From the NCBI RefSeq assembly GCF_024436175.1, contig NZ_JANFQP010000002.1, positions 248,001 to 312,000 on the forward strand: a stretch of DNA of 64,000 nucleotides. Direction: 5' to 3'. The translations under genes and the position numbers were made by a program. Positions 8,516-17,044 of this stretch are shown here, piece by piece. Under the pieces are notes generated by a model. That model saw only the letters and a list, made by a program, of their open reading frames with translations, made no database searches and was not told where the DNA came from. Source of the stretch: Kaistella montana (GTDB lineage: Bacteria; Bacteroidota; Bacteroidia; Flavobacteriales; Weeksellaceae). How positions within the stretch are numbered: position 1 is the stretch's first letter; every line of letters starts with the position of its first letter.

Positions 8516-8722
8516 TTAATCTTCCCATTTACATAATGTTCTCCCTATTTCTCTTGCTTCAACAATGCTGACTGAGTAGATATCTGTTGAGCAATTACTT
8601 AAACCTCTACACGATTTTTTAAGATGGTACCTCTCGCTACTTTTCCCTTTACAAATAAATACTTTTGATTGTTTATCTTTTAAAAACAATACAAACGAAA
8701 ATAAAATAATTAAGAATTTCAT
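8516..8722 (-). CDS. Small secreted protein with YHxxxSCRGLxxC motif, function unknown
   Basis: 68 aa. The first ~16 residues (MKFLIILFSFVLFLKD) are a hydrophobic leader. The rest has KVFICKGKSSERYHLKKSCRG and LSNC, then VSIVEAREIGRTLC. I recall short flavobacterial proteins with this spacing of Tyr-His and Cys-Arg-Gly-Leu, which suggests a small metal- or disulfide-stabilised extracytoplasmic domain. That is from memory, and no function is known. The codons look native and the ORF does not overlap anything else. No clear TAnnTTTG box was found upstream. Confidence 0.65.
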   Translation of the reverse strand: MKFLIILFSFVLFLKDKQSKVFICKGKSSERYHLKKSCRGLSNCSTDIYSVSIVEAREIGRTLCKWED

Positions 8723-8861
8723 TTATTGTTTTAATTTCAGTGTGAGTGTTTAATTTATTATAATTTTAAAAGTATAAATATACTATTTTCCTAAAATAAT
8801 AGCGAAATAACCTCGGATTTGGGTAAATTTTCCTTCATAAAGCCCAAATACAAAAACAAAA

Positions 8862-8895
8862 AAAACCGCTATAAATCTAGATTTACAGCGGTTCA
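8862..8895 (-). terminator. Terminator of the SDR gene
   Basis: Minus strand: AACCGCTGTAAATC / GATTTATAGCGGTT stem, then a T run. It lies 67 bases beyond the SDR stop. Confidence 0.8.
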
Positions 8896-8959
8896 AATAT
8901 TTAAGTTTCAGCAATTAATTAGAAATTTTTGCTAACAAAATCTTACTTCAATCCAATTC

Positions 8960-9841
8960 TCAACTCGATTTCTTTGCTTTAATCATCGCTTCGAGCATGT
9001 CCCACATTTCTTGAGGAATTTCTTCGAGCATATTGAATTCTCCCGCTCCTTGAAGCCATTCGCCACCATCGATGGTGACTACTTCTCCGTTCATGTATGC
9101 GGAATAATCGGAAACTAAGTAAGCGGCAAGATTGGCCAATTCCTGATGTTCACCCACTCTTCTTAATGGAACTTTTTTCCTCATATCGAATTTTTCCTGC
9201 AAGTTTCCAGGCAACAAACGATCCCACGCACCTTTTGTAGGGAAAGGTCCCGGCGCGATGGCATTAAAACGAATTCCATATTTTGCCCATTCTACGGCTA
9301 AACTTCTGGTCATTGCCAAAACTCCGGCTTTTGCGCAAGCGGAAGGAACTACATAAGCAGAACCCGTCCACGCATAAGTCGTGACAATATTTAAAACCGT
9401 TCCTGGGATTTTTTGATCAATCCAATATTTACCGATGGATAAGGTGCAATTTTTTGTTCCTTTTAAAACAATATCCAAAATAGAATCAAATGCCGAGTGC
9501 GTCAATCTTTCGGTTGGAGAAATGAAATTTCCCGCAGCATTGTTCAGCAAAATATCAATTTGCCCAAATTCTTTGATCGCGGCTTCTTTCATCGCTTCCA
9601 CTTCGTCCCAATTTCGGACATCACAAGCTACGCAAAGAACTTTTCCGCCTGTTTCATCTTCCAATTCTTTCGCGGTAGTTTGTAGTTTTTCAATATTTCG
9701 AGAAGTGATGACCACCTTGGCTCCGAGTTGGAGGAAATATTTAGTCATCGCCTTGCCAAGACCGCTTCCGCCGCCGGTTACTATTGCTACTTTATCTTTT
9801 AAAGCTCCTTCTTTGAGCATTGGTTGGGTATAAAGATTCAT
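8960..9841 (-). CDS. SDR oxidoreductase of the 2,4-dienoyl-CoA reductase type
   Basis: 293 aa NAD(P)H-dependent Rossmann enzyme. The cofactor loop TGGGSGLG is at 22-29 and NNAAG at 100-104. The usual YxxxK pair is altered: Lys171 is kept but the position four before it is Ser167. A Tyr at 156 (TTYAWTGSAYVVPSACAK) matches the catalytic arrangement of mitochondrial 2,4-dienoyl-CoA reductase. The tail (PGPFPTKGA, ELANLAAYLVSDYSAYMNG, VTIDGGE) also follows that family. The likely job is reduction of 2,4-dienoyl-CoA during oxidation of unsaturated fatty acids. It stands alone, with a TAAATTTG box at 9868-9875. Confidence 0.88.
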   Translation of the reverse strand: MNLYTQPMLKEGALKDKVAIVTGGGSGLGKAMTKYFLQLGAKVVITSRNIEKLQTTAKELEDETGGKVLCVACDVRNWDEVEAMKEAAIKEFGQIDILLNNAAGNFISPTERLTHSAFDSILDIVLKGTKNCTLSIGKYWIDQKIPGTVLNIVTTYAWTGSAYVVPSACAKAGVLAMTRSLAVEWAKYGIRFNAIAPGPFPTKGAWDRLLPGNLQEKFDMRKKVPLRRVGEHQELANLAAYLVSDYSAYMNGEVVTIDGGEWLQGAGEFNMLEEIPQEMWDMLEAMIKAKKSS

Positions 9842-9867
9842 ATTGTTGGTTTTTTGGTAAATTTAAA

Positions 9868-9875
9868 CAAATTTA
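9868..9875 (-). promoter_or_regulatory. Promoter -7 box of the SDR gene
   Basis: TAAATTTG on the minus strand, 26 bases upstream of the start. No clear upstream TTG box. Confidence 0.5.
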
Positions 9876-9942
9876 TGAGCGGAAAATAGGAATTGCTATG
9901 CGGAAAATACAGGATATTGTGGAATTTCCACCAAAATAGTTT

Positions 9943-11280
9943 CTATTTTCTATCAAAAAGCAATCTTTCTCCATGTTTCTTTTCAACAACTTTTCCGTTC
10001 TCGAAAGCCAGATTTCCATTGACAAAAGTGTGGGTAATTTTGGAGTGGAAAGTTGTTCCTTCCAGCGGACTCCAACCACATTTGTAAAGCAAATTTTCTT
10101 TGGAGACCGTGTAAGTTTCATTCAAATCAACCAAAACTAAATCTGCCTTAAAACCTTCTTTAATAAACCCACGTTTCTCGATTTGAAATAGAATTGCGGG
10201 ATTATGACACATTTTCTCCACGATTTTTTCCAGAGAAATTCTATTATTTTTAAAATTCTCGAGCATTACTTGCAAAGAATGTTGCACCAAAGGTCCACCA
10301 GAAGGCGCTTTGGTATACACATTTTGTTTTTCTTCCAAAGTGTGTGGCGCGTGATCGGTGGCAATCACATCAATTCGATCATCCAAAAGCGCTTCCCAAA
10401 GTCCATCTTTATCTTTTTGCGTTTTCACCGCCGGATTCCATTTAATTAAAGTTCCTTTCGTTTCATAATCCGAATCCGTGAAAGTGAGGTGATGAACGCA
10501 AACTTCCGCTGTGATTTTTTTATCTTTTAAAGGAATATCGTTTCGGAAAAGCGAAGTTTCTTTCGCCGTTGAAAGATGAAAAACATGCAGTCGCGCTCCA
10601 GTTTTTTCCGCAAGTTCCACCGCTTTTGAAGATGAAATATAGCAAGCTTCTTCACTTCGAATTAAATGGTGAAACTTCATCGGAATATCGTCGCCAAATT
10701 CGGCTTTATATTTTTCTGTGTTGGCTTTTATTGTCGCTTCATCTTCGCAATGAACGGCGATGAGCATTTTGGTTTTGCTAAAAATATTTTCTAAAGTTTC
10801 AGGATTATCAACGAGCATATTTCCAGTTGAAGAACCAAGAAAAAGCTTAATTCCGGCCACATTTCGAGGATTTGTTTTTAAAACTTCTTCCAAATTATCA
10901 TTCGTTCCGCCCATCATAAATGAATAATTTGCGAAAGATTTCTCGGAAGCGATTTTGTATTTATCCTCCAGAAGTTCTTGGGTAACGGCATTCGGAACGG
11001 TATTCGGCTGCTCGATAAAACTCGTCACACCACCTGCAACTGCAGCTCTGGATTCACTTTCAATATCGCCTTTATGCGTCAAACCCGGTTCACGAAAATG
11101 CACCTGATCATCGATGATTCCGGGTAAAATATACTTTCCGGAAGCATCAATTATTTTTTCAACACCTTCATCGGAAATATTTTTCTCGATTTTGGAAAAG
11201 ATATCGTTTTCGATCAGCAAATCGCTTTCAAAAATTTGATTTTCATTGACGATTTTGGCATTTTTAATAAGGATTTTCAT
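9943..11280 (-). CDS. pyrC: Dihydroorotase
   Basis: 445 aa amidohydrolase of pyrimidine synthesis, interconverting N-carbamoyl-aspartate and dihydroorotate. Metal and substrate motifs are intact: His in DDQVHFREPG (H61, with R63), probable carbamylated Lys145 in GIKLFLGSSTG, His177 in AVHCED, His235 in FHLSTA and Asp309 in ATDHAPH. The length and motif order fit the class I enzyme common in Bacteroidetes. It is transcribed divergently from the flippase gene; a TAATTTTG box lies at 11332-11339. The symbol follows Bacteroidetes usage. Confidence 0.95.
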   Translation of the reverse strand: MKILIKNAKIVNENQIFESDLLIENDIFSKIEKNISDEGVEKIIDASGKYILPGIIDDQVHFREPGLTHKGDIESESRAAVAGGVTSFIEQPNTVPNAVTQELLEDKYKIASEKSFANYSFMMGGTNDNLEEVLKTNPRNVAGIKLFLGSSTGNMLVDNPETLENIFSKTKMLIAVHCEDEATIKANTEKYKAEFGDDIPMKFHHLIRSEEACYISSSKAVELAEKTGARLHVFHLSTAKETSLFRNDIPLKDKKITAEVCVHHLTFTDSDYETKGTLIKWNPAVKTQKDKDGLWEALLDDRIDVIATDHAPHTLEEKQNVYTKAPSGGPLVQHSLQVMLENFKNNRISLEKIVEKMCHNPAILFQIEKRGFIKEGFKADLVLVDLNETYTVSKENLLYKCGWSPLEGTTFHSKITHTFVNGNLAFENGKVVEKKHGERLLFDRK

Positions 11281-11331
11281 GGCATTGAAATTTATAAAAG
11301 GGAAAATTTGAAGTGCAGAATTGAATTTTCA

Positions 11332-11339
11332 CAAAATTA
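11332..11339 (-). promoter_or_regulatory. Promoter -7 box of pyrC
   Basis: TAATTTTG on the minus strand, about 50 bases before the start. No convincing upstream box. Confidence 0.4.
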
Positions 11340-11379
11340 ATACTTAAAACCAAATTTTTCAATCTCAAATCTAATTAAT

Positions 11380-11387
11380 TACATTTG
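11380..11387 (+). promoter_or_regulatory. Promoter -7 box of the flippase operon
   Basis: TACATTTG followed by CA, the canonical Bacteroidetes form. The TTG at 11385 is part of this box and so is unlikely to be a start codon. Confidence 0.6.
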
Positions 11388-11405
11388 CAGAAAATAAACT
11401 TTGTT

Positions 11406-12824
11406 TTGAAAAAACTTCTGAACGAAACCATTATCTACGGAATTGGCGCCATTTTACCCAGAATTATTATTTTCATTCTGAATCCGCTGTACATTCATCA
11501 CATCAACAAGGATGAATTTGCACAGTTTACCAATTTGTATGCACTCATTTCGTTTGTGAATATCATTTTAACTTTCGGATTTGAAACCGCATTTTTCCGT
11601 TTTTCGGCGGAAGAAGAAAATAAAGATAAAACTTTCAACACATCGTTTTGGTTTCTGGCAGGAACTTCCACGTTGTTTTTGGCGCTCTGTTTGCTTTTCA
11701 ATCAACCACTTGCTGATGCGATGGGTTACAACAAAAACCCCGAATTCATCCGATGGTTTGCGTGGATTGCATTTTTCGATACGATTTGCGTAATTCCATT
11801 TGCGTGGCTTCGTTACCACAATAAACCTATCAAATATTCACTCATCCGCGTGCTGCAATCTTTGGCACAAACCGTTATTGTGGTGTTGCTTTTTTTATGG
11901 ATTCCGGCAGAATTCTCCAAGAAATTGGGAATGAACGAGAAAGTTTCTTACCCGTTTTGGAGTAATTTGATGGGCAGTTTTTTGGGCGTTTTAATGCTTT
12001 TACCGATCATTTTTAAGGTTAAATTTCAGTTTGTAAAAGACCTTTTTGTGAGGATGATTTCTTATTCGTGGCCGATTATGGTTGCCGGATTTGCATTTAT
12101 GGTGAATGAAAATTTCGACAAAGCGATTCAATATTATTTCATAGACGAAGGCGACGCCGGAGCTTATGGCGGTTGCTACAAACTTGCTGTTTTGATGACA
12201 CTTTTCGTCACCGCTTACCGAATGGGGATTGAGCCATTTTTCTTTAAACAAATGCAAAATGAGAACGCCAAAATCACTTACGCCAAAGTAACCGAATATT
12301 TTACTTTTTTCGCTTCGATTGTTGCGATGGGAATTATTGCCAATATTTCGTGGCTCAAAACGCTTTTCATCCCCAATAAATCGTACTGGACCGCGATTGA
12401 TATTATCCCAATTATCGTGATTGCAAATTTGTGTTTCGGGATTTATTACAACCTTTCCACTTGGTATAAAGTGACGGACCGAACGAAAATCGGCACCGTA
12501 ATTTCATGGACAGGAGCGCTGATTACCATTGTTTTAAACTTGGTTTTATTGAAAAAATTCGGTTTTATGGTTTCGGCATGGACTACTTTAGCTGCTTATT
12601 TTACGATGATGGTTTTGTCTTATTTTCTTGGTCAAAAATATTATCCGATACCTTATCGAATCAAGAATATTTCGCTTTGTTTGGTACTTTTGACGGTTTT
12701 CAGTTATATTTCTTATGAATTATTTAATGCAAATTTTTGGATCGGGAATTTATTATTTCTCATCTTTACGGGAATAATTCTTTACAGCGAAAGAAAATTT
12801 GTTTTAAACAAAATCAAAAGATAA
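11406..12824 (+). CDS. Oligosaccharide flippase / lipopolysaccharide biosynthesis protein (MOP superfamily)
   Basis: Integral membrane protein, ~472 aa, with about 12-14 hydrophobic segments and the N-terminal pattern KKLLNETIIYGIGAILPRII of Wzx-like polysaccharide flippases. It should move lipid-linked sugar intermediates across the inner membrane. The open frame extends to TTG 11385, but that codon lies inside the TACATTTG promoter box, so I prefer TTG 11406, giving an N terminus of M-KKLLNETIIYG. No ATG is available near either. dut follows after 6 bases and a sugar nucleotidyltransferase comes next, consistent with cell-surface polysaccharide supply. Confidence 0.85.
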   Translation: MKKLLNETIIYGIGAILPRIIIFILNPLYIHHINKDEFAQFTNLYALISFVNIILTFGFETAFFRFSAEEENKDKTFNTSFWFLAGTSTLFLALCLLFNQPLADAMGYNKNPEFIRWFAWIAFFDTICVIPFAWLRYHNKPIKYSLIRVLQSLAQTVIVVLLFLWIPAEFSKKLGMNEKVSYPFWSNLMGSFLGVLMLLPIIFKVKFQFVKDLFVRMISYSWPIMVAGFAFMVNENFDKAIQYYFIDEGDAGAYGGCYKLAVLMTLFVTAYRMGIEPFFFKQMQNENAKITYAKVTEYFTFFASIVAMGIIANISWLKTLFIPNKSYWTAIDIIPIIVIANLCFGIYYNLSTWYKVTDRTKIGTVISWTGALITIVLNLVLLKKFGFMVSAWTTLAAYFTMMVLSYFLGQKYYPIPYRIKNISLCLVLLTVFSYISYELFNANFWIGNLLFLIFTGIILYSERKFVLNKIKR

Positions 12825-12830
12825 AATTTA

Positions 12831-13262
12831 ATGAAAATAAAGATCATCAACCAATCTCGACATCCTTTGCCGAAATACCAAACCGCACTTTCTGCCGGAA
12901 TGGATTTGTATGCCAATATTGAAGAATCCATTGTTTTAAAAAGCCTTGAAAGAAAACTGATTCCAACTGGATTATTCTTGGAACTTCCAGAAGGTTTTGA
13001 AGCACAGGTACGCCCAAGAAGCGGCCTCGCCTTAAAAAACGGAATTACCGTATTGAATTCTCCCGGAACAATTGACGCTGATTACCGAGGTGAAATAGGA
13101 GTTATTTTAGTAAATTTGTCAACCGACGAGTTTGTGATCAATGATGGCGACAGAATCGCTCAAATGGTGATTGCAAAACACGAAACTGCCATTTGGGATG
13201 AAGCTCAACAACTTACCGAAACAGATCGCGGTGCTGGTGGATTCGGAAGCACCTCAAAATAA
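12831..13262 (+). CDS. dut: dUTP diphosphatase
   Basis: 143 aa trimeric dUTPase that hydrolyses dUTP to dUMP and pyrophosphate. All five motifs are present: AGMDLYA, PRSGLA, the catalytic motif III region [22 protein letters not shown], and the C-terminal P-loop-like [11 protein letters not shown]. It starts 6 bases after the flippase gene, so it is translated from the same message. Confidence 0.97.
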   Translation: MKIKIINQSRHPLPKYQTALSAGMDLYANIEESIVLKSLERKLIPTGLFLELPEGFEAQVRPRSGLALKNGITVLNSPGTIDADYRGEIGVILVNLSTDEFVINDGDRIAQMVIAKHETAIWDEAQQLTETDRGAGGFGSTSK

Positions 13263-13302
13263 AAACCACACAATATTAATATAAGTAGTAAAAAACATTC
13301 GT

Positions 13303-14331
13303 ATGAAAATTATAGTTCCTATGGCCGGAAGAGGCTCCAGATTAAGACCTCACACGCTCACCGTTCCAAAACCGCTAATTCCTATCGCTGGAAAACCCAT
13401 TGTACAACGATTGGTAGAAGATATTGCGAAAGTAGCCGGTGAAAAAATTGATGAAATCGCTTTCATTATTGGTGATTTCGGGCCGGAAGTAGAAGAATCT
13501 TTGATTCAAATTGCTGAAAAGCTCGGTGCAAAAGGAAGTGTGTATGTTCAAGACGAACCTCTAGGGACTGCTCACGCGATCAAATGTGCAGAAGCTTCCA
13601 TGCAAGGAGATGTTGTAGTCGCATTTGCCGATACTTTATTTAAAGCTGATTTTATTTTAGATAAAAATTCTGATGGCGTAATTTGGGTGAAAAAAGTAGA
13701 AGATCCGTCCGCATTTGGTGTGGTTAAATTGGATGATTATGGTTTCATCACTGATTTTGTTGAAAAACCAAAAACTTTTGTTTCCGACTTGGCGATTATT
13801 GGGATTTATTACTTCAATTCTGCCGAAAAATTGATGTCGGAAATCAATTATATCATGGAAAATGACATCAAAGTTGGTGGTGAATATCAATTGACTACCG
13901 CTTTAGAAAATCTTCGTCAGAAAGGAGCAAAATTCTCGCTTGGAAAAGTAGATGATTGGATGGATTGCGGAAACAAAAATGCCACCGTAGAAACCAACGG
14001 AAAAGTTCTCAACTACGAAAAAGACAATGTTTCCAATTATCCTGCTTCTGCAAAAATTGAAAATTGCATGATTATTCCACCATGTTTTATTGGTGAAAAT
14101 GTTGAAATTTATAATTCCAAAATTGGACCTTGCGTGTCTTTGGGAAATAATACAAAAATTATCAATTCGAATATCGACAATTCATTAATTCAGGAAAACA
14201 CCTTAATTGACCACGGAAATTTGAGCAATTCCATGATCGGAAATTCTGCACAATACTTCGGAGTTGCGCGCGAAATTTCTTTGGGAGATTACTCTGTTCT
14301 CGATTTCTTATCGAAAAACGAAAGCTATTAA
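13303..14331 (+). CDS. Sugar-phosphate nucleotidyltransferase (NDP-sugar pyrophosphorylase)
   Basis: 342 aa enzyme that joins a sugar 1-phosphate to a nucleoside triphosphate. The N-terminal GT-A-like domain has the signature PMAGRGSRLRPHT, then PKPLIPIAGKP (residues ~6-31) and a DEPLGTAHAI substrate loop. From ~235 onward, repeated I-N-S-x-I and G-x-N patterns form a left-handed beta-helix, as in glucose-1-phosphate thymidylyltransferase-like enzymes. The exact sugar and nucleotide cannot be read from sequence. It lies 40 bases after dut, and a 12-bp hairpin ends the unit. Confidence 0.9.
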   Translation: MKIIVPMAGRGSRLRPHTLTVPKPLIPIAGKPIVQRLVEDIAKVAGEKIDEIAFIIGDFGPEVEESLIQIAEKLGAKGSVYVQDEPLGTAHAIKCAEASMQGDVVVAFADTLFKADFILDKNSDGVIWVKKVEDPSAFGVVKLDDYGFITDFVEKPKTFVSDLAIIGIYYFNSAEKLMSEINYIMENDIKVGGEYQLTTALENLRQKGAKFSLGKVDDWMDCGNKNATVETNGKVLNYEKDNVSNYPASAKIENCMIIPPCFIGENVEIYNSKIGPCVSLGNNTKIINSNIDNSLIQENTLIDHGNLSNSMIGNSAQYFGVAREISLGDYSVLDFLSKNESY

Positions 14332-14355
14332 AAACAGCAATAATACAATTACCGA

Positions 14356-14390
14356 ACAAACCACACAAAACAATTTGTGTGGTTTGGCGT
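14356..14390 (+). terminator. Strong hairpin after the nucleotidyltransferase gene
   Basis: Perfect 12-bp stem AAACCACACAAA (14358-14369) / TTTGTGTGGTTT (14374-14385) with an ACAA loop. The T tract after it is short, so it may terminate only partly; a promoter-like TAATATTG follows at 14391-14398. Confidence 0.6.
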
Positions 14391-14422
14391 TAATATTGCA
14401 AAGTTTCAAGTAAAATTTTAAA

Positions 14423-15217
14423 ATGAAAAAATACATAATAGTCTTACTAAGTGCAATATTTATGGTTTCTTGTAAAACCAAAACTGTTCTTAACCAACCG
14501 ACAAGCACAACAACTCCAATCTCTTCCAATGCTGCGTTTTTCAATAAAATAACTGAAAAACCAAAGTTTGAACAAGTAAAAATCAATTCCAAAGTAAATG
14601 TGGAAACAGGAAGTTTCATCCCCACTTTGGATGCAACTATTTATATCGAAAATGGGCAAAAAGTTTGGATGAATATGATTGCAGTTTTCTTGAATGTTGG
14701 ACGTGGAATCGCCACTCCTGAAGGAATAAAAGGCTATGAAAAATGGAACAAAACCTATATTGAATCGGATTTTTCTTACCTAAATAATTTACTCAACGTT
14801 AATTTCATTGATTATCATTCATTGCAAAATTTATTGACAGGAAAAACTTTTATTCCGGTCAATGAAAAAGATTTTGTTTTGACGAAAAATATGCAGGGCT
14901 ACAACTTAAGTTCATCTAAAAACCTAAAGTTCACCAATGAAGGAAAGGTTTCAGAATATGCCGTTTCGATGGATTACACCAATGATTTCGATTTATCCAA
15001 AGTCAATTTAAAGAATATAAAAACTTCCGACAACTTGGAACTTACCTATTCTGATTGGGTTGATGTTGAAGGAACAAGATTCCCAAAAAATGTTAAAATA
15101 ATTATAAAAGGTTCAAAAACAAGTCAAATTCTACTTGAAAACACGAAATTTGAAAGTTCGAAAATGGATACTCCGTATTCCGTTCCCAATAATTATACGA
15201 AAACAGAGATCAAATGA
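14423..15217 (+). CDS. DUF4292 domain-containing lipoprotein
   Basis: 264 aa. The N terminus has a lipobox (IFMVSC, Cys at 17), so it should be a membrane-anchored lipoprotein. The rest is beta-rich and reads like DUF4292, a Bacteroidetes family with resemblance to LolA/LolB-like lipid-binding folds (family knowledge, not seen directly). Its stop overlaps the start of the EnvC-like gene by 4 bases (ATGA), which indicates translational coupling. The two are neighbours in many flavobacteria, suggesting a joint envelope role. Confidence 0.85.
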   Translation: MKKYIIVLLSAIFMVSCKTKTVLNQPTSTTTPISSNAAFFNKITEKPKFEQVKINSKVNVETGSFIPTLDATIYIENGQKVWMNMIAVFLNVGRGIATPEGIKGYEKWNKTYIESDFSYLNNLLNVNFIDYHSLQNLLTGKTFIPVNEKDFVLTKNMQGYNLSSSKNLKFTNEGKVSEYAVSMDYTNDFDLSKVNLKNIKTSDNLELTYSDWVDVEGTRFPKNVKIIIKGSKTSQILLENTKFESSKMDTPYSVPNNYTKTEIK

Positions 15218-16797
15218 TTAAGAAACTAAGCTTTTTAATAGGACTTTTTTTGTTCGGGATGGTATTTTCCCAGAAAAAGGAACAACTTCAAAAGCAAAAT
15301 GCTGAACTTAAAAAACAGATTGCCTCGATCAACGCAAATTTGGCTAAAACCCAGCAGCAATCAAAACTTTCAGTAGCTTACCTCACCGAAGTACAAAAGA
15401 AAATCCAACTGCGCGAAAAAGTTTATACCAATACTCAAAAAGAAAAACGCCTCATTGAAGATGACATCTATCTTCGTCAATTAGAAATCAACAGACAAAA
15501 CCGCGAATTAGCCGTTTTAAGAAAAAACTACGCAGAGGTTTTAGTAAAAGCTTATAAAAACAAAGGCGTACAAAATAAAGTAACCTTTATTTTATCTTCC
15601 AAAAATTTGGGAGAAGCTTTGCGAAGAGTACAATATTTAAAAGATTATTCTGATTACCAAGACAAAAAAGCGGCAGAAATTTCTGATGCAGCAAAAAAAC
15701 TGCTCCAAAATATCAGTCTAAAACAAAAATCAGTAAAGGACAAACAAACCATCCTTACCAATCAGCAAAAAGACTTGCTCACCATAGAAGCTGAAAAAAA
15801 ACAGAAAGAATTCCTTCTTCAAGAGTTTAAGAAAAACGAAGCTCAACTCACCGTTGAACTCAAGCAAAAACAAACAGAATCTAAGAAACTAGAAGGACAA
15901 ATTCGTTCCATTATTGCTGAAGAAATAAGAATTGCTAAAGCAAAAGAAGAAGAACGTAAAAAAGCGGAAGCCGAAAAAATTCGGCTGGCAAAAATTGCTG
16001 CTGAAAGAGAAAAAGCAAGAATTGAAGCAGAAAATAAAGCAAGGTTAGAAGCATTAGCATTAGAAAAGAAGCGTGCTGATGAAGAAGCCAAAAGGCTGAA
16101 GGATATCGCAGATAGAAAAGCTGCAGAAGAAGCTGAAAAATCTAAAATTGCCGCTGCTGCAGACGCTAAGAAAAACGAAGATGCGAAAAGAGCTGCGGAA
16201 GCCGAAAAAGCTGAAAGCCGAAGACTAGCTGCGGCCAAGGAAGCTGAAATTGCAGCTGCAAATGCAAAAGTAGCAGCAGATAAAGCTGCCAATGCAAAAG
16301 CCGCAGAAGCATCACTTACCAAAAAAAACGAAGCAGATAAAAAGGCAGCCGAAACCAAAGCAATGACCAATTATGGTGTGACGAGCACCGTTGGAAACAA
16401 CTTCGCCGCCAACCGCGGAAAAATGGGAATGCCTGCTTACGGAACCATCACCCACCGATTCGGGAGACAACCACACCCTGTTTTCAAAAATATTATCGAA
16501 GAAAATAACGGGATAAAAATTGCCGTTGCAAAAGGAACCGTTGCGAAATGCGTAGCTCCAGGAACAGTTTCGAGAGTGGTTGCATCAGGAGATGGATCCA
16601 AAATGGTTTTTGTGAAACACGGTGACTATTTTACAATCTATGCCAACTTAGCCAACACGATGGTATCGGCTAATCAACAAGTGTCTGCGGGAACTTCTAT
16701 CGGAACCGTTGGAGCAGATTTCGATGGCACTTACACCCTCGATTTCCAGATTTGGAACGGCACCAATCCGGTAGATCCTATGGGTTGGGTAAATTGA
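15214..16797 (+). CDS. EnvC-like murein hydrolase activator (degenerate M23 domain)
   Basis: 527 aa, exported (signal peptide ~1-19, ending in VFSQ). Residues ~20-250 form a long coiled coil. A Lys/Glu/Ala-rich charged helix with repeats such as KAEAEK and AEKAE runs to ~385. The C-terminal ~403-525 is a LytM/M23 fold starting at MPAYGTITHRFG. The zinc ligands of active M23 peptidases are lost: the expected HxGIDI reads NNGIKI, and YAHL reads YANL. This is the pattern of EnvC-type factors that switch on amidases instead of cutting peptidoglycan. Coupled to the DUF4292 gene. Confidence 0.88.
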   Translation: MIKKLSFLIGLFLFGMVFSQKKEQLQKQNAELKKQIASINANLAKTQQQSKLSVAYLTEVQKKIQLREKVYTNTQKEKRLIEDDIYLRQLEINRQNRELAVLRKNYAEVLVKAYKNKGVQNKVTFILSSKNLGEALRRVQYLKDYSDYQDKKAAEISDAAKKLLQNISLKQKSVKDKQTILTNQQKDLLTIEAEKKQKEFLLQEFKKNEAQLTVELKQKQTESKKLEGQIRSIIAEEIRIAKAKEEERKKAEAEKIRLAKIAAEREKARIEAENKARLEALALEKKRADEEAKRLKDIADRKAAEEAEKSKIAAAADAKKNEDAKRAAEAEKAESRRLAAAKEAEIAAANAKVAADKAANAKAAEASLTKKNEADKKAAETKAMTNYGVTSTVGNNFAANRGKMGMPAYGTITHRFGRQPHPVFKNIIEENNGIKIAVAKGTVAKCVAPGTVSRVVASGDGSKMVFVKHGDYFTIYANLANTMVSANQQVSAGTSIGTVGADFDGTYTLDFQIWNGTNPVDPMGWVN

Positions 16798-16816
16798 AAA
16801 ATATAAATTAACTTTG
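16785..16816 (+). promoter_or_regulatory. Promoter of tatA
   Basis: TTG (16785-16787), 21-base spacer, TAACTTTG (16809-16816), then CA. It lies 15 bases before the tatA start. Confidence 0.6.
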
Positions 16817-16831
16817 CACAAAATTTAGAAC

Positions 16832-17035
16832 ATGAACACACTTACGATAATGGCTCTTTCCTGGCAACATTTGTTAATCGTTGCCGTAATCTTATTAATT
16901 CTTTTTGGAGGAAAAAAAATCCCAGAAATGATGAGAGGTTTAGGTTCCGGAATTAAAGAATTTAAAGATGCGGTAAAGGAAGAGGACAAAAAACCATCCG
17001 AAGACACAAAAAACAATTCCAATTCTGCGCAATAA
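16832..17035 (+). CDS. tatA: Sec-independent protein translocase subunit TatA/TatE
   Basis: 67 aa. One N-terminal transmembrane helix (WQHLLIVAVILLILFGG), the hinge FGGKKIPEMMRGLGSGIKEF, an amphipathic helix and an acidic/charged tail. TatA forms the pore-like assembly that exports folded proteins with twin-arginine signals. No tatC is in this window. A second ATG at 16850 is possible, but ATG 16832 fits the predicted transcript start ~7 bases after the -7 box. Confidence 0.9.
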   Translation: MNTLTIMALSWQHLLIVAVILLILFGGKKIPEMMRGLGSGIKEFKDAVKEEDKKPSEDTKNNSNSAQ

Positions 17036-17044
17036 ATCTTTGGA

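Noticed and set aside
9873-10121. 82-aa minus-strand ORF overlapping the end of pyrC
   Set aside because: Different frame of the pyrC 3' end; pyrC motifs are intact, so this is not a frameshifted fragment.
14308-14625. 105-aa minus-strand ORF at the start of the DUF4292 gene
   Set aside because: Hydrophobic antisense shadow of the signal peptide region; the plus-strand lipoprotein is well supported.
15843-16370. 175-aa Ala/Ser-rich minus-strand ORF
   Set aside because: Antisense shadow of the KAEAEK-rich helix in the EnvC-like gene; composition follows directly from that repeat.
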